Assembly: GCF_030052815.1 (NCBI RefSeq)
Contig: NC_079507.1
Coordinates: 59,089,119 to 59,153,118, forward strand
Length of the DNA stretch: 64,000 bases
Source: Hevea brasiliensis
Lineage: Eukaryota > Streptophyta > Magnoliopsida > Malpighiales > Euphorbiaceae
Reading direction: 5' to 3'
In this document: positions 23,832 to 36,766 of the stretch, piece after piece
Numbering within the stretch: the first letter of the stretch is position 1
Layout: each line of letters opens with the position of its first letter
The notes under the pieces: generated by a model
What the model saw: the letters and a program-made list of their open reading frames with translations, nothing else
Told to the model about the DNA's origin: nothing
The model's database searches: none
Made by a program: the position numbers and the translations under genes

Positions 23832-24059
23832 CGTATAATGCTAGGCTAATATCACCGTAAAATTCACAATTGCATAAAAATTAAAGAGATGCGCTTTAAT
23901 TAATGCTCCCACCAAAAGGAACCAAGGCAAAGGTAGGTGCGCAGGATAAGAGACGAAATTATCAATTATGAAGCGCCACTAACTTTCTAGTTTTTACCCC
24001 CTCTCACTTTCTCTTTCTCCTTTATTTTATTTTTTAAATAAAAAGAGTCAGCCATTTGT

Positions 24060-24131
24060 CATGGTCAGTGTCACTCATTCCCATAAAACAACCTTTTCTT
24101 CTCTCTCTTTAGCTCCTCTTTTTCTCCTTCG

Positions 24132-24167
<36 letters not shown>

Positions 24168-24353
24168 GTTCTCCCCCTTGTACTGATATATCTCTTTCTA
24201 TATATATATAGTCACTCCGACAGATACATAGGTAGATATCGCAGCATTTACTCTCTATCTATCTGAAGTCATATCATCATCTTCTTCTTCTCTATCTCTG
24301 TACTTCTTTATCTCTCACTTTTTTCTGTGGTGTTGGGTTCAAGAAGGCTGCAA
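24060..24353 (+). promoter_or_regulatory. Core promoter and 5' UTR of the Nudix gene
   Basis: A pyrimidine-rich leader precedes the ATG at 24354. It includes a (CT)n microsatellite (24135-24165) and a TATA-like tatatatatatag (24200-24212), from which transcription may start near 24235. Many CT-rich patches (cttcttcttctctatc) follow, as in plant 5' UTRs. The start site is inferred. Confidence 0.5.
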
Positions 24354-27300
24354 ATGGATGGTCTGCCCTCTGGCTATCGCCCCAACGTTGGCGTTTGTCT
24401 TATCAACTCTGATAATCAGGTGCCAACTTCTCTGTCTCTGTCTCTCAATAAATTCTGCTCCAAAATTTTGAGGATTAGTTTTGTTTTGATTGATGGGATA
24501 TTTCTGACAACTGGTGAATTTGTATTTAGGAAACTGTAAAGACATTTAAGAGTGGCTTGTGCTGTATGATTAGGAGGTTATTGGACGTGATGATTTTGTC
24601 CATATGCGTTTGTTTGTTTTCGATAATGTTGTTGCTGTTTTTGTTTTATTTTATTTTATTTTAATTTGATCAAGTGATTTAGGGAGTTGGTTTTGCGATT
24701 ATTATAACTGGACATTGATATGTTGAATGTGATTGCCTATCTTCTATGGAGGAAGATCCGAAATTTGGACGGGTGTTCAAGAGCTGACAGCCTGCTTAAC
24801 TAATGCTAATATGGTTTTTTTAAAGATCAACATTGAAATTTAAAAGGATAGAAAATCAAGTTTCTAGATATTTGGTTAATTTTTCTGATAAAGGAATCTC
24901 GAAAATTTGATTGTTGCAAGTATGGGGGATTTATTGATACGAGATAGATATAGTCTTGACTTTATCATTCATCTCACATACTAATCATCTGTCGTGTGAG
25001 TGATCGAGGATTTGACTGTCTTCGATATCACTATAAATGATATAAACTATATCAACTGCAAGGCGGGCAGCTGATTTTGTAGCGAAATTTATATTGTAGA
25101 ACAAGTATCCAGTAAACTGGATCACTCTCTTGGCCACAAGCTGGAGGGCATTTCGTCGTTTGATATCCTGGGCCTTGTTAGTGAAGAAATCTTCATTTAA
25201 CATAGGAAAAAGAATGGATATTAGCTGATATTGCTACCGTATGTCATGTATACTTATCTACTGTATATGCTCATAATAATTCACAGATGGTACTATGGTT
25301 GACATATTAACCTTTTTCTTTTTCAGAAGTAATATTACCCATTTGCTTTAATTGATGAGAGTGTAACTCTTTTTCTCTCTCTCCCTCCCTTCCTCCTTTA
25401 AGTCCAGATCCCTTCTTCCGTGGGATTTGAACCTATGAAGACCCAAGACTAAACTATCGTCAATCTGATATGTAACTAGCGTGCATGGCATCTTATCATA
25501 TATATGTAGTCATGTTTCTTAATGCTTAATAGGGGAATTGTTAGGATTAAAGGTTTTAAGGTTTAAACCCTTATATATAGGAAAAAAGATATTGCTTGTT
25601 ACCCTAGTTCTTTCTTTTCTTTTTCTTTGTTTTCCCTCTTAAGGCTGAGATAGTCAGGAATTTTAATCCCCGACTACCTGGGCTATGGGGCACGCAGATG
25701 ACCATTGGCTGCTAGACCATTGGCATGGCATGCTTAACTACATCTTACAACTTTTTCAGTGGGATTTTAATAGAAATGTTCCAAGGTCTTGAAATCGTAG
25801 GCTTACTACAAATCGTGTAGAACCATTGATCTCAGTCAATTTAGATATTTGTAGTTATGGTTCTCCCATTGATGAAAAGATTATAACGAAAGGCCTCTAT
25901 AGTTCAAAATATTTCCCCTTTTTTCTTCTTTTTTGACATGTATCCTGCATTTCTGATAGTTTTCAATAATTTCATTGATAAGGAAGAAGAATTATAATAT
26001 TCATACAGTTTTTCTTTAAATTATCCTTTCTTCTTCATTTTAAGTTTGCACATTTTGTGAGAAGAAATGATAACAGTGTTATTTTACTTGCAGATTTTTG
26101 TGGCTTCTAGATTGAACGTTCCCGGAGCGTGGCAGATGCCACAGGTGGTACCATATTGGATAGTGTTTTTCTTTGAACTTATCATTGTCTTTAATTATGT
26201 TTCTAAAAGAATAAATGCTTAGAAATGCAGAAAGATTATTCAATTCATAACTATGTTAGTTAATTGGCATCTTTAAACACTATGGTTGTGAAAAGGAGGG
26301 TTTTGTGTTTTTTGCTTCCTCTATTGACAAATTCCTCGTGCGTCTTTATGGTTTGTCTAACAGATCAAACTGTTAATTTGTTTTACTATACAACTCTCTC
26401 AGTACACTAGGGGCCTTTGTCCCTTAGCAAAGAAAACCTACCTTGTTAAACGAAATAGCCTGTGTGAAAGTCATCTCTCATTGATAGATAATGGGAATCG
26501 AGTATCTAGGAAATCTTTCCACTTGATGTTGCATGGTTGTACTTGGCAACACTTTTATTTTGGCAGGACCCCTTAGCCATGATGTGACTTATGAACTAGG
26601 TCCATTGTGGCCTCAAAAAGCTTTTTTAAATGCATAATATATCTTCTTCTTCTTCTATGCCTTTATGTTTATTTCATGTGAATATATGCACAATACAGAC
26701 TTCATATTTTTGTGATGAATTAAATTTTGTTATGTTGTACACCACTCTTCAGGTGGGAAAATTATATGCTGAAACAGCTATACCAATTATGATATCTTGA
26801 TTGGTATGGCAAACAACTCAAATATCAACATGTGGATTTATATAAAAAAAAGGGTAAAAGATAAAAAATAATAGCGATAACAAGTTTCTCCTCAAACATA
26901 TGTAGGTTACTTTTTGTGTTCTGTTCCTATGCATGTTACCACCAATAACATTTTTCTTTTACATTTTTTAAATAATATTTGAGTGACTTGCCATCCCAAG
27001 TTACCAACTAGGAATCTTAGTTGGTATAGCTGGGTCAATGTATAATTTCTCCTGCAGTTACCTAGTTTTTAAAGAAGAAGTGGTTGGATTCCTGACACAT
27101 AAGTGGGTTTGCTTTGACTCTTTGAGTCATAGGGGTTTATTTAGACTACTTTTGCATATAGTTTTTGGACAACAAGAGTTCATATATCATTTATCATAGA
27201 AATGAAGCTTCAGTTTCACACTTACATCATGCTCTCATTCTTTTTTTTTTTTAGCACATTTTAACTAAGCTGGCTCAACTTTGTGTTTACCTCTCAGGGG

Positions 27301-28854
27301 GGTATCGAGGATAATGAGGAGCCTAGATCTGCAGCCATCAGGGAATTGCGAGAAGAAACTGGGATAGTGTCTGCTGAAATTATTGCTGAGGTCAGTAAAT
27401 AATTTTTTTAAAGGAATGAATGATGATTGAGTACTGGAAATAAAAAATTCCTTTAGTAATTTAAAGCTCTTAATATCTAACCTTGGATTGCCAATAATCT
27501 TTCCATTTGTTATTTTGTTGGCTATGTACTGACAGGTACCAAATTGGTTGACTTATGACTTTCCACCTGCTGTGAAGGCCAAAGTGAATCGTCTGTGGGG
27601 AGGTGAATGGCATGGGCAGGCACAGAAGTGGTGCGTCTCTCGATCTGTCATAAACACACCTCACAAGTACACAAATTAATTCCATGAAAGCATACCACAT
27701 TTTGATAAACATATGTGTATTACGCAATGTGACTGTCTTCCTAGCCATGAATGCACCATCTCTGTCAAGACCTGCCTTATGTGTCATTCTTTTTGGACAT
27801 TTCTTCTGATGCTTATGATGCTAATGATCTGATCCCTTTGAATGCTAATTGCTACTGGAAGGCACATATAAGAGTGACTGATGGGCACTCCTTGTGCATA
27901 CTGAATCACCATGGAAGCATGGACTGAGATGTTGCCCTATTCACTTAAAGGGCATGTTTGTTTAATGCCACCACAATTTACTGCATTCATAAGCCTTGCA
28001 GAACTAGTGTTCCAATTTAGCTAATAGTATAGAAATTGAATAAATTAATGATTTTGGCTTTGAAGTTTGAATCAATTCCATTGATCAAGTCAAGAAACTA
28101 GGCAAACTGTTTTAGCAGTTCTTTCAAATCCTTGTAGAGCATGCGGGCTACTTCAAATCCATTTCCAGTAGGCAAATTGAGCTGTCAATTGATTTTGCTT
28201 GGTATTATGTCTGTCCACTTGACATTTTAAATATTAATATTTGAGGGTTTCGGGTTTGCATGTCCGAAGATTAGATTGATTTAAAGATTCAGTGATTCAT
28301 TCGACAGCTTTTCATCCTTGCAATGATTTTTGCTTCATCCTTGTAGCCAGAGAATTGTTGTGGACTTGCAAAAGTAGACATTAAAGTATGACAGCATCAA
28401 ATTAACACAAAAAACTTGCAAAATAATTGAAATTGTGTTTTAGAAAAGGAAACAATAAAATAATGAAAAAAGGGTGGTAAATAGGATGTGCTATATTCTG
28501 TCACTTCCAGTATATAATTTGAGGGTTGAAAATGAGTTCTGGGCAATTGACAGGTTTCTTATGAAATTGACAAAAGATGAGAGTGAGATTAACCTGGCAA
28601 ATGGAGAAGCAGACCCAGAATTTGCAGAATGGAAATGGGCAAGCCCTGAAGAAGTTGTTGAGCAGGTATGATGTGTCAAAAAGCTTAAGATTGTCATAAC
28701 AATATGTGTTGATGGCTTTAATAAGACATTGGCAAGTGAATGATTGCAGGCAGTGGACTACAAGAGGCCAACCTATGAGGAAGTTGTGAGAACCTTCAGG
28801 CCTTACTTCAATGAGAAGGGAATTACGAGTAAATGTAAATCATCAAAGTGGTGA
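24354..28854 (+). CDS. NUDT25: Nudix hydrolase, diadenosine tetraphosphate (Ap4A) hydrolase, NUDT25-type
   Basis: Six exons join in frame with GT-AG introns: 24354-24419, 26094-26144, 27298-27390, 27536-27630, 28554-28665 and 28750-28854 (stop TGA). They give 173 residues, close to the ~175 of Arabidopsis NUDX25. The start is the only upstream ATG in frame, in MDGLPSGYRPNVGVCLIN. The Nudix box G-x5-E-x7-REUxEExGU is complete in residues 40-62 (GGIEDNE ... RELREETGI), supplying the metal-binding glutamates. Family hallmarks follow: VPNWLTYDFPPAVKAK, WGGEWHGQAQKW, EFAEWKWASPEEVVEQ and a KCKSSKW C-terminus. The enzyme would cleave Ap4A-type dinucleotides asymmetrically to AMP and ATP. No transit peptide is apparent, so cytosol is likely. 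Intron 1 is 1.67 kb. Family identity is secure; the NUDT25 versus NUDT26/27 choice rests on the short N-terminus. Confidence 0.95.
25375..25745 (-). repeat. Possible degenerate tRNA-derived (SINE-like) sequence in Nudix intron 1
   Basis: On the minus strand ggttcaaatccc (about 25424-25435) fits a pol III box B. Nearby text (accattggctgctagacc, 25700-25717) looks like the degenerate tRNA-related repeats common in plant introns. No clean box A, tail or target duplication was found, so the call is weak. Confidence 0.2.
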
Positions 28855-29010
28855 ATGGGTGTGGGTGTGCTTTTGTAGGTTTCTCCTTGTTTCTTATAGT
28901 AATGAATCTGGGCTTATTACAACTTTTTCTGTAAATGGATGTGGCAGTTGGAATTTCAATTTAGATGGTAGTTGCTTAATTGTAATAAAAATACGTGCAA
29001 TCATATATAT
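28855..29010 (+). terminator. 3' UTR and likely polyadenylation region of the Nudix gene
   Basis: After the stop, a T/GT-rich stretch leads to aataaa at 28984-28989, a canonical poly(A) signal about 130 nt downstream of the stop. The exact cleavage site is not determinable. Confidence 0.5.
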
Positions 29011-31190
29011 TTCATGGTTTTGTGCAAGTCCCTACATACTTGGACGTTGGAGAGTTTATCTTTAGAAGGGGAAAATTTGAGAAAAATGAACAGAACTAGA
29101 CAGGAAAAAGTGCAGCTATTATAAGCTCATCTCCTATAGAGCAATATTTATAATTGTTAGATTAAATATTTGTATATAGGGTGGTATATTTATTGTATAC
29201 ACTTTTATTGATTTTGTATAAATTTTAATATAAATATTTAATTTAATGCTTGTAAAACTTATTTTTCATGTAAGATTAAGCTTATATTCAATCCAACAAA
29301 AAAAATTTAAATTTGCATATGAAATTGTGACTAGAGAGTATTTGGGATTGATTAGTGGGAAAATGCTTCTAATGCAGTGTTACTGATGATAAAAGAATAT
29401 TACCATTTTGAGAAAAGTACATTTAAAACCCTGTACTATGGTGCTTTTATCATTTAGGATTGACACTTTATTTTGTTATAAATAAGATTACGTGCTTTAA
29501 CGCTGTTAGTACTATAAGAATAAAATTTTAACGATGTTAAGTATCATTGACCTTGCATGCTGACGTCAACTTCACGTCAATGCCATATTTAATGTCAATG
29601 TCACGTCAGGAAATAATTTTCTTTTAATTTTTACGTGGTATTACAATCAAAAAATAAAAAATCTTTTCATGAAATATATTTTTTTACAAAATAATTTCTA
29701 TGAAAAACATTTATCATATACAAATTATTTTTTATATAAATTTTATTTTTTTTTCATTTTATAGAAAATTTTGAGTTTTTTTTATTTTTCTTTCATTTTG
29801 ACTCCATCAATTGATATTTTTTTAAGTTTAAAAATAAATATTAATATTTGTTTATCATTGATTAGAACTTTGAAAATCTAAATCACATTATTAAGGAAAA
29901 GTTCATTTTATTTATATCTTTTTTTTTGTAGGAATTTTTTTTTTAAATTCATGATGTAAATTTGTTCACTCTATCCATTTTCGTTTTCTTTTAATTATTA
30001 TTAATATTATTTTAAGAAAATGTTTAATATAAAATATTATAGTTTTTTATTTAATACGTGTGACTTTTTTTATATGACTAACTCTATTATTTTATATATA
30101 ATTTTAAAGTAATTATTTTTCTATATCAAAAAATTATCTTCTTAAAACTATTTTTGGTATTTTGTATATTATTAGCTGTTGTTATTTATTTACTTTATAG
30201 TATTTATCTTTTTAATTAATTATATGCTATTAATAATCACAAAATAATTTAAATATTTATAGGACATATATGATCATAATATATATGTGAGTGTTTGGGT
30301 GGGTTACATAATGTATGTAATCTCTTTTCATTTATCATTTAACAGAAAATACATATAAATATTTTCTCTATTTATTTTTATCTATTATACTTGAAATTTA
30401 TATGGTGATTAAGAAAATGATTAGATAATTTTATTTTTATAAAAATATGTTAATAATTTATTAAATTATACTTTATCTCACTTAGAATGTATGAATATTT
30501 ATTATAGCATTTGATAGAAATAAAGAATAAAATTGAAAAAAAAAAAGTTAATACTCTTTAATTTTTTAAATGCAATAAATAATTCTGAACAAAAGAAAAA
30601 TATAAATGTAATAAATAAAAATATACGAAAATAGTATTTATGAGAATAAATCACAAATTTTTATCATTGGAATGTTTTAAGAATATAATTCTCCTAAAAA
30701 AATGTTTTAGCGTATAATAATAAAAAGAATGAATTACAATACGCAAATAAGAAAGGAATACATTTTTTATTTATATAAAATAATAATAAAATAAAAGACA
30801 AAACTTTTTAATTGGCATGCTCCTAAAAATGTAATTGGCTTTACCAGTGTTTCAAAAGTTATTAATGGTGTTTGGTAAATATAAAATAATATCACTTGTA
30901 AAATTACTCATGAAATTCCAAGATAACACAAAAAAAAAAAAATTGGTGGCTCACTTTTTCTAAATAATGGGGAAGATGATCAAAACATGCCACTGAAAGA
31001 CTCTACTGAGACAAAGATGGGTTGTCAAGAACGTAGAGGAGGTAAGATGGGCAGTAATAATAAAATAAAACCATATCAGAAAAAATTAAGAAAAATAACA
31101 GAAACATGCAAGATCTTTTGAACCCAATTGATTAATGGTAAAAAACAAGAGCTACAGCATTAGTAGTGACAATGGTCTGTAGCTTTATTC
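29011..31190. other. AT-rich intergenic spacer
   Basis: No gene found. Near 29560-29607 several ACGT-core copies occur (tgctgacgtcaac, cttcacgtcaatg, gtcacgtcagg). They are embedded in sequence (aaaaccctgtactatgg, 29427-29443) that resembles a common plant dispersed repeat of unknown class. The remainder is low-complexity AT. Confidence 0.5.
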
Positions 31191-31727
31191 TCTAAGGCTC
31201 ATCGTAATGGGTAAAAGCCTTATCGCAAGAACTTTGTGGTTGTCGGACGATTCTCACCGAAGTGAGAAAATTGAGTAATCGTCATTTTAATTTTGAGGAA
31301 AATTAAAGAAAACCATTTGTAAAGATTAAAAACCACTTTGAAAATAAAAATTCTAGGTTCGGAGTCTGTATATGGGTAGAAAATGTGTTAGACACCCCAC
31401 CTCGTCCCTCAACGAGGGTAAGCAGATTTAATGTTGTGCTCTTTATAAATTGAAATGGATAACTTGGGGGTTAGAATGATGATGTTAATCATTTGTATGG
31501 ATAAAAGGAATGTTTGATATTTCACTATTACGGGTTGCCCAAGAACACGAGTGAATGAGATGACCATTCAGTGAATAGGTATTGTGTAGTAGGTATTTAG
31601 GGGGTTAATATGAATATTAAAGTTGTGATATTCTCAGGGGGGGGGGGGGTGGGGGATTTTTGTCCTATAAATATGAGTGCCTTGAGGAGGACTCTCCATC
31701 GGGCCTCAACCTAATATTCGAGATACC
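31191..31727. repeat. Probable retroelement remnant with a long G run
   Basis: The stretch aggttcggagtctgtatatg ... gttagacaccccacctcgtccc (31352-31412) resembles leader sequence of plant Ty3/gypsy elements. The assignment is from general familiarity only. A G13-T-G5 run occupies 31637-31655. No ORF. Confidence 0.3.
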
Positions 31728-31732
31728 TTGGG

Positions 31733-34700
31733 TGTAACACCCCATTTGTATAGCCTGGTATATTTCATTATTCCGGTGACCGGTGTCGGTCCGGACAATT
31801 AAGGAGATTAGAACCACAGTTAAGACAACTAGAGAAGCTATAAACACAAATAATTAGTAATGTCCAATTAGTTAAGTATAAACAAGAAAAATAGAACATA
31901 AAAAGTTAAACAAGCCGAGAGTCACAGCGATGGGTGACATTCTCGAGAACGACTGCGAAGTCGTTTTAAACTCAAATTTCAAACAGTAAAATATGACGCT
32001 GCGGTCCTTAGTACCCTTATAAACACAGTGGAAAAGAGGCAATCACGAAAAAGAACTGTTAAGCCAGTCAAATAATTAGGTCAGGGAGCCGAAAGAAATA
32101 TGGAATTAATTGCAAACCGGGATGAACCGGCGAGGGGCAATTTGGTCAATTGACCCCGAGAGCTGACTCCTGACCTAACTGTCCAATAAAATCGGAGAAA
32201 ATAAAAATTTTTGAATCAAGATTAGATTAAAGAACTAATGAAAATTTTAAGAAAATTGAAAAAGAAAAGAAAAAGGTTTATTGCATCATGTGGATGACAT
32301 CATTGTGATGTCAAAAATCAATTTTAATTTCCCAACTTTTTTGACCAAGTCAAATACATAAAATTTCACTTAAAATACCTAAAAAATTAGAAGGAAAAGT
32401 CATTTCTTCTTCCCTAAAAAAATTCAACCGGCTCCCATTCTTTTCTCTTTCTTTTTCTTTTCAATTTCCTCCATTAATGGTCATTTAAGCTTCTTAAACC
32501 TTATTATTTCTTCACAAATTTCATACTCACCAAAGTAAGGTCTTGCTCTTTGGCTTTGATAGAGAGATTTGAAATAAGAAGGATCAAAAAGAAGTGAAGA
32601 TTTGGAATTACAAATTCTGCTCAACAAGTAAGTCCCTCTTTCTAACTTAATTTGAGTAAAATGCATAGAAATGAGCTTGAATAAGTAGCAAATTACATAG
32701 AAACTCAAGAAATCACTCATGTATGAAGCTTTCAGCATGAAATTAATTAGGGTTTGATAGAAATTGTTAGAATTAAAGAGATACTCATGCTTGATTGAGT
32801 AAGTAAGTGAGACTTGTACACTTAGAATTCATGAATTGAGGAAATTGAGGAATTTGGGTTCTTGACCCTTAGGGTTTTGGGAGAAAATTTAAGAAATTAG
32901 TAAATGATGTATTTGACTTAGTTTAAGGAAAGAAATGACCATTTGTGACCTAATTAAGTGTGTTAGAAGTGTTTGAATCAAAGTCAAATTCGGATTGGGT
33001 ATGCACCATGACCAAAAGTCAACTTTGAGGGACCAAAAATGAAATTTTACAAGTCCAATGGATATGGGACCAATTGGGGATGAAAATAGGCACTAAATGA
33101 CACAATTTTTATTTAGGAAGCCTGCCCAAAAAGTGACTAAAACCTAGTGAACAAAGTGGCCGAATTCGGAAAATCGTAAGCTACCTCTGCACAAACTGAC
33201 CAAATGAACAGTACTTGTTCATTTGGTCATAACTCGAGCTAAGCAAGTCAAAATGACCTGAAATTTTACCAGGGGTTAGATGAGATATAGATCTAAAACT
33301 TTCATGAAGAACACCAACCCAAATTATGCCATTAACCCAATCAAATTACTGAGCAAAGTTGGTGACCTAAATCTGAAGAACTGCAGATTGCCATATGAAC
33401 AGTAAAGTTTCAATGGCTATAACTTTCTCTAGAAAACTCCGATTTGGGAGATTCTTGAACCGATGGAAACCTAAGACATAGTAGAACATTTCATATGAAG
33501 AAAATTAGACCAAATTATGGACCTAACTTGATCAAATTACTGAACGAAGTTGGAATCAATAATCTGCCAGAATAAAATTCTGCAGCATGAACACTAAACA
33601 TAAATTGCTTATAACTTGAGCTACAAAACTCCAATTGGGGTGATTCAAAAAGGAGAATAAACTTAAGACAATAAGGAACATTTTCTATGAAGAAAGTTTT
33701 GCCAAATTCCAACAGTAAACTGACCAATGAAACAGTACAACTAGGGACACCAAAACTGAAAATTTGGCAATTTTGCCTAAAAGACCTAAGTTTTGAGAAA
33801 ATAACCAAAATCAACAAGTTTGGTGACCAAAATGTGGTATGTGGATAAAGTTGGAATTCCTATACCTATTAAGCCTTAGAAAGTCAATAATTTGACTTGA
33901 ATAGTGCAGTGAATGGTAATCCGAAACACAAAATTCCAAGAACGTCGAATTTAGCACGTTAGAGCTAGGTAAAAGTGAAGTTAAATTTATTTTTGGATTT
34001 ATGTTAAATTATGGTACTGAAACACTGTAAAATTGTGTGTTTCAGTTGAAAAGAATATCGGGACAGAATCCGATGAGTCGAGTCAAGGCCAACAGGCGAC
34101 TCGTTTGAGGTTTGTGCACAACGTATACTTTTTATAATTATCTTCTGCATACTGTTTTGAATAATGTGAAATATTGAATTATGGCATTCTTATGATATTT
34201 GATTTAAATTGTGAAAGTTATTGTGTATATTTGAAATGAAAATATTTAGCAAATTGTTAAGATAAGTTTTGAAACCACAGTGTCAAGACCATATATTTGG
34301 ACACCTCGCTAGCACGACTAGTGGGGGTAATTAGTTTCGAATTTTGATTCCTTCTCTGGAGAAGTGTTGAGGTGTGCCAGTAGAAGAGGATGTGAATGGA
34401 TATCCATATAATTGAGCTAGCTAGCATTGTGATGTGATTTCTCTTTAGCCTCTGGCTATTGAGATTCTATTTGTTTCGAATGGCATGATCTAACTGTGGG
34501 TTTTATGAAATGTGTTTTGATTCTTTGAAATGAACTTGGTTTCCATTAAAATTTCATAATTCGCGTTTTGTGTTTAATGCTCATGTTTAGTTAAATTTTT
34601 GAATAAATGTGATTTATATTCTGCATAAAGATTATTTTAGTATGTTGTGCACCACTGAGTCCTAGTACTCAGCAATAGCTTTTATTGCTGTCGCAGATTT

Positions 34701-35401
34701 AGAGACTAGAGGAGCAGCGATGAAGTCTTGAAGATTGAGGATCATTCAGCTTGAAGTCTTCGGGTATAATTTATACCCTAACTGTAAATATTTCTTTTGA
34801 TGTATATATTGTACATAAATGTATGGACATGTAAAAATGGGTCTTGAGCAGCTTGTATAAAATTTGTATAAAGTTGTAATATATATTGTAGTTTAAAATT
34901 CTCTTAATGTAAATTTTGTAAGAATGTATATAAATTGTTTTGTCTCTAATGAAATATGAGTACAACTATTTTATTTAATTTAAATGAAATGTGTTGCTAG
35001 TATGCTGAGGATTATTGAATTTTGAACTTGAGAAATTTATTGAAATGATTGTGAAATTGATTGAGTTTGATTGTAAAATTGAAGTAGTGGTTGAGAAAAA
35101 TTTTTAGAAGTGCTTTTTACAGGTATTTGAAGAACTATTTTCTCAAAATACAGAGGGAACTCTGTCAAAATTTTTATAAAATTTGTGGAAAAATAAAATG
35201 GACTAAAAATATTAACTAGATTTACTTTTAATCATATGTTTTAAATACCTATTAGAAAATGCTCACCACTTAACAAAAGTAAGAAAATTGTTTTAAAATC
35301 CCTTGTAGGGTACTTAATGAGTTATCGGTAGGTGAAGTGCGGTAGTTCATTAGGTATTCTACGGGATCATGTTATGCCTTACAGAGGGGTAAGGTGTGAC
35401 A
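31733..35401 (+). repeat. 5' LTR of the truncated Ty3/gypsy element
   Basis: 3669 bp from tgtaacaccccatttg to ggtaaggtgtgaca. It shares the gaccaaatgaaca / tgttcatttggtc hairpin (33197-33227) and several cataactt...aaaactcc-type phrases with the solo LTR at 11133-14870. The two LTRs are therefore related but distinct families. The base pairs just left are ttggg; the matching duplication is not visible. Confidence 0.88.
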
Positions 35402-35409
35402 TGTTTTCG

Positions 35410-35421
35410 TGGTATCAGAGC
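35410..35421 (+). other. Primer-binding site (initiator tRNA-Met)
   Basis: The exact sequence tggtatcagagc lies 8 bases after the LTR end. This is the standard plant tRNA-iMet complementary site used by chromoviruses and copia elements. Confidence 0.92.
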
Positions 35422-35589
35422 AAATTTTAAAGTATGTTTTAAATTGTGAATTTGTGTCTTTTCTTTGTTAAGTATAACTGCTTAATGTCCATAATTGTTA
35501 CATACAGTGCATTACATCATGAATATGAACTAACGGAGGAAAATCTCCATGTGTTACTTGTTCAGGAGATACCCTAACTTCAAACTAAA

Positions 35590-36465
35590 ATGGAAGAAGG
35601 GGATCGCTCAGTCGAGCAATCTGTTGAAGCTGAGACACAAGAGGAAGCCCCAGCTCTACAAAATGTCAGTGGGTCGTGACACAGCCCCACAAATGCCGCG
35701 ATTTCTGCCTGATTCGCTGTGAGATGGCGGCAATGTTTCAACAAATGGCTGGGGGTATGCCTGTTCAAGCTCCACCCCAACCACCTGTGGCACACCCACT
35801 GCCTCCAGCCAGACAGTATGATAAATTATTGAAGTATGGGGCTGCAGAATTTAATGGTACAGTGGACCCTTTAGAGGTAGAGCAATGGCTTGAAAGAATA
35901 GACAGAGTATTTAAGAAGCTACACTGCCAAGATGAATTGAAGTTTGAATACTCTGTGTCGCTACTGCAAGGGGTTGCGTATGATTGGTGGAAGACCATCC
36001 CCCACAGCTTGGTTGAACCACGGTCTTGACACAGGATGACTTCATCGGAGAGTTCGCATGAAATACATCCCAGATGCATATGTTGATCAGAAGTTACAAG
36101 AGTTTCTGAGTTTAAAACAAGGCAACAGATCAGTGGCAGAGTATGAGAGGGAGTTCTCCCGCCTGAGTCACTATGCGGGGAGTCTCCTTACTACCAGCAA
36201 GGCAAGGTGCAAGAGATTTGAGATGGGTTTGAAGCCTAGCATAAGGATGCAAGTTGTGGGATTTCGACACAGCAACTTCTCAGAGCTTATGTCTCAAGCA
36301 CTTGAGTTGGAGAGAATAGAATCAGAAGTGACCCCAGTGAAAGAAAAATCAGAGAAAGCTGAGAAATCAGAAAAAGACAAGGGGAAAAAGTCAGTAGAAC
36401 AGAGTTCTGGTGGTACCTCTGGAAAGAAAAAGAAGTTTAGTGGACCCAGCAGGGGTCGAGGTGGA
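35590..36465 (+). pseudogene. Ty3/gypsy gag pseudogene, 3'-truncated
   Basis: It starts MEEGDRSVEQSVEAETQ at 35590 and stops after about 29 codons. The frame resumes with MAAMFQQMAGGMPV, then the Gag core (EFNGTVDPLEVEQWLERIDR, LLQGVAYDWWKTIPH) and, after a frameshift near 36050, YIPDAYVDQKLQEFLSLKQG, SVAEYEREFSRLSHYA and a lysine-rich tail ending GPSRGRGG. This is Retrotrans_gag family sequence, typical of Tekay-like chromoviruses. The zinc knuckle is lost at the junction. Confidence 0.88.
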
Positions 36466-36766
36466 GACTCCTTGCCGATTTTCCGCATGATCGCTTTATC
36501 TGAACTCTTTGGTTTGTGACATCCGATCTCTTTTTAGTCACTTGCCCGACATCCAAACTTGTCTTGATTCCCGATCTATTGTCTTATCGTCTGGGCTCAT
36601 TCCAAGGCCCGATCTCATAACTTATTTATTTGACCTAATCTTGTTTCCAACCTATTCGACCTTTGCTATACCTATTTTCGTTTATCATTTTTCATTTATT
36701 CAGACCAAAAACTGTCATGTTGAAGTACTCCTGCCTATATTATTTAGAGTATTTACGAGTCGCCAA
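36466..36766 (-). other. Ogre leader fragment joined to the Ty3/gypsy gag
   Basis: About 290 bp lie on the wrong side of the Ogre LTR. At 36757-36765 the minus strand reads TGGCGACTC. This matches the start of a primer site complementary to plant tRNA-Arg (3' end GAGTCG-CCA) and lies 1 base from the LTR end. The rest resembles neither the gypsy gag nor host spacer and contains gatcgg-type motifs also seen in the LTR. The junction near 36465 shows no recognisable element end. Confidence 0.55.

Larger units (their letters stand above)
31733..36465 (+). mobile_element. Ty3/gypsy element (Tekay/Del-like), 5' part only
   Basis: A complete LTR (31733-35401), a tRNA-Met primer site and a broken gag are present. 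The sequence then changes abruptly near 36465 inside the basic C-terminal part of gag (after GPSRGRGG), where Ogre-type DNA in the opposite orientation begins. Protease, pol and 3' LTR are absent from the window. They were either deleted or displaced beyond the right edge by the later insertions. Confidence 0.85.

Noticed and set aside
29555..29610. Cluster of ACGT motifs as a regulatory region
   Set aside because: They sit in what looks like a dispersed repeat, far from any start codon, so promoter function is unsupported.
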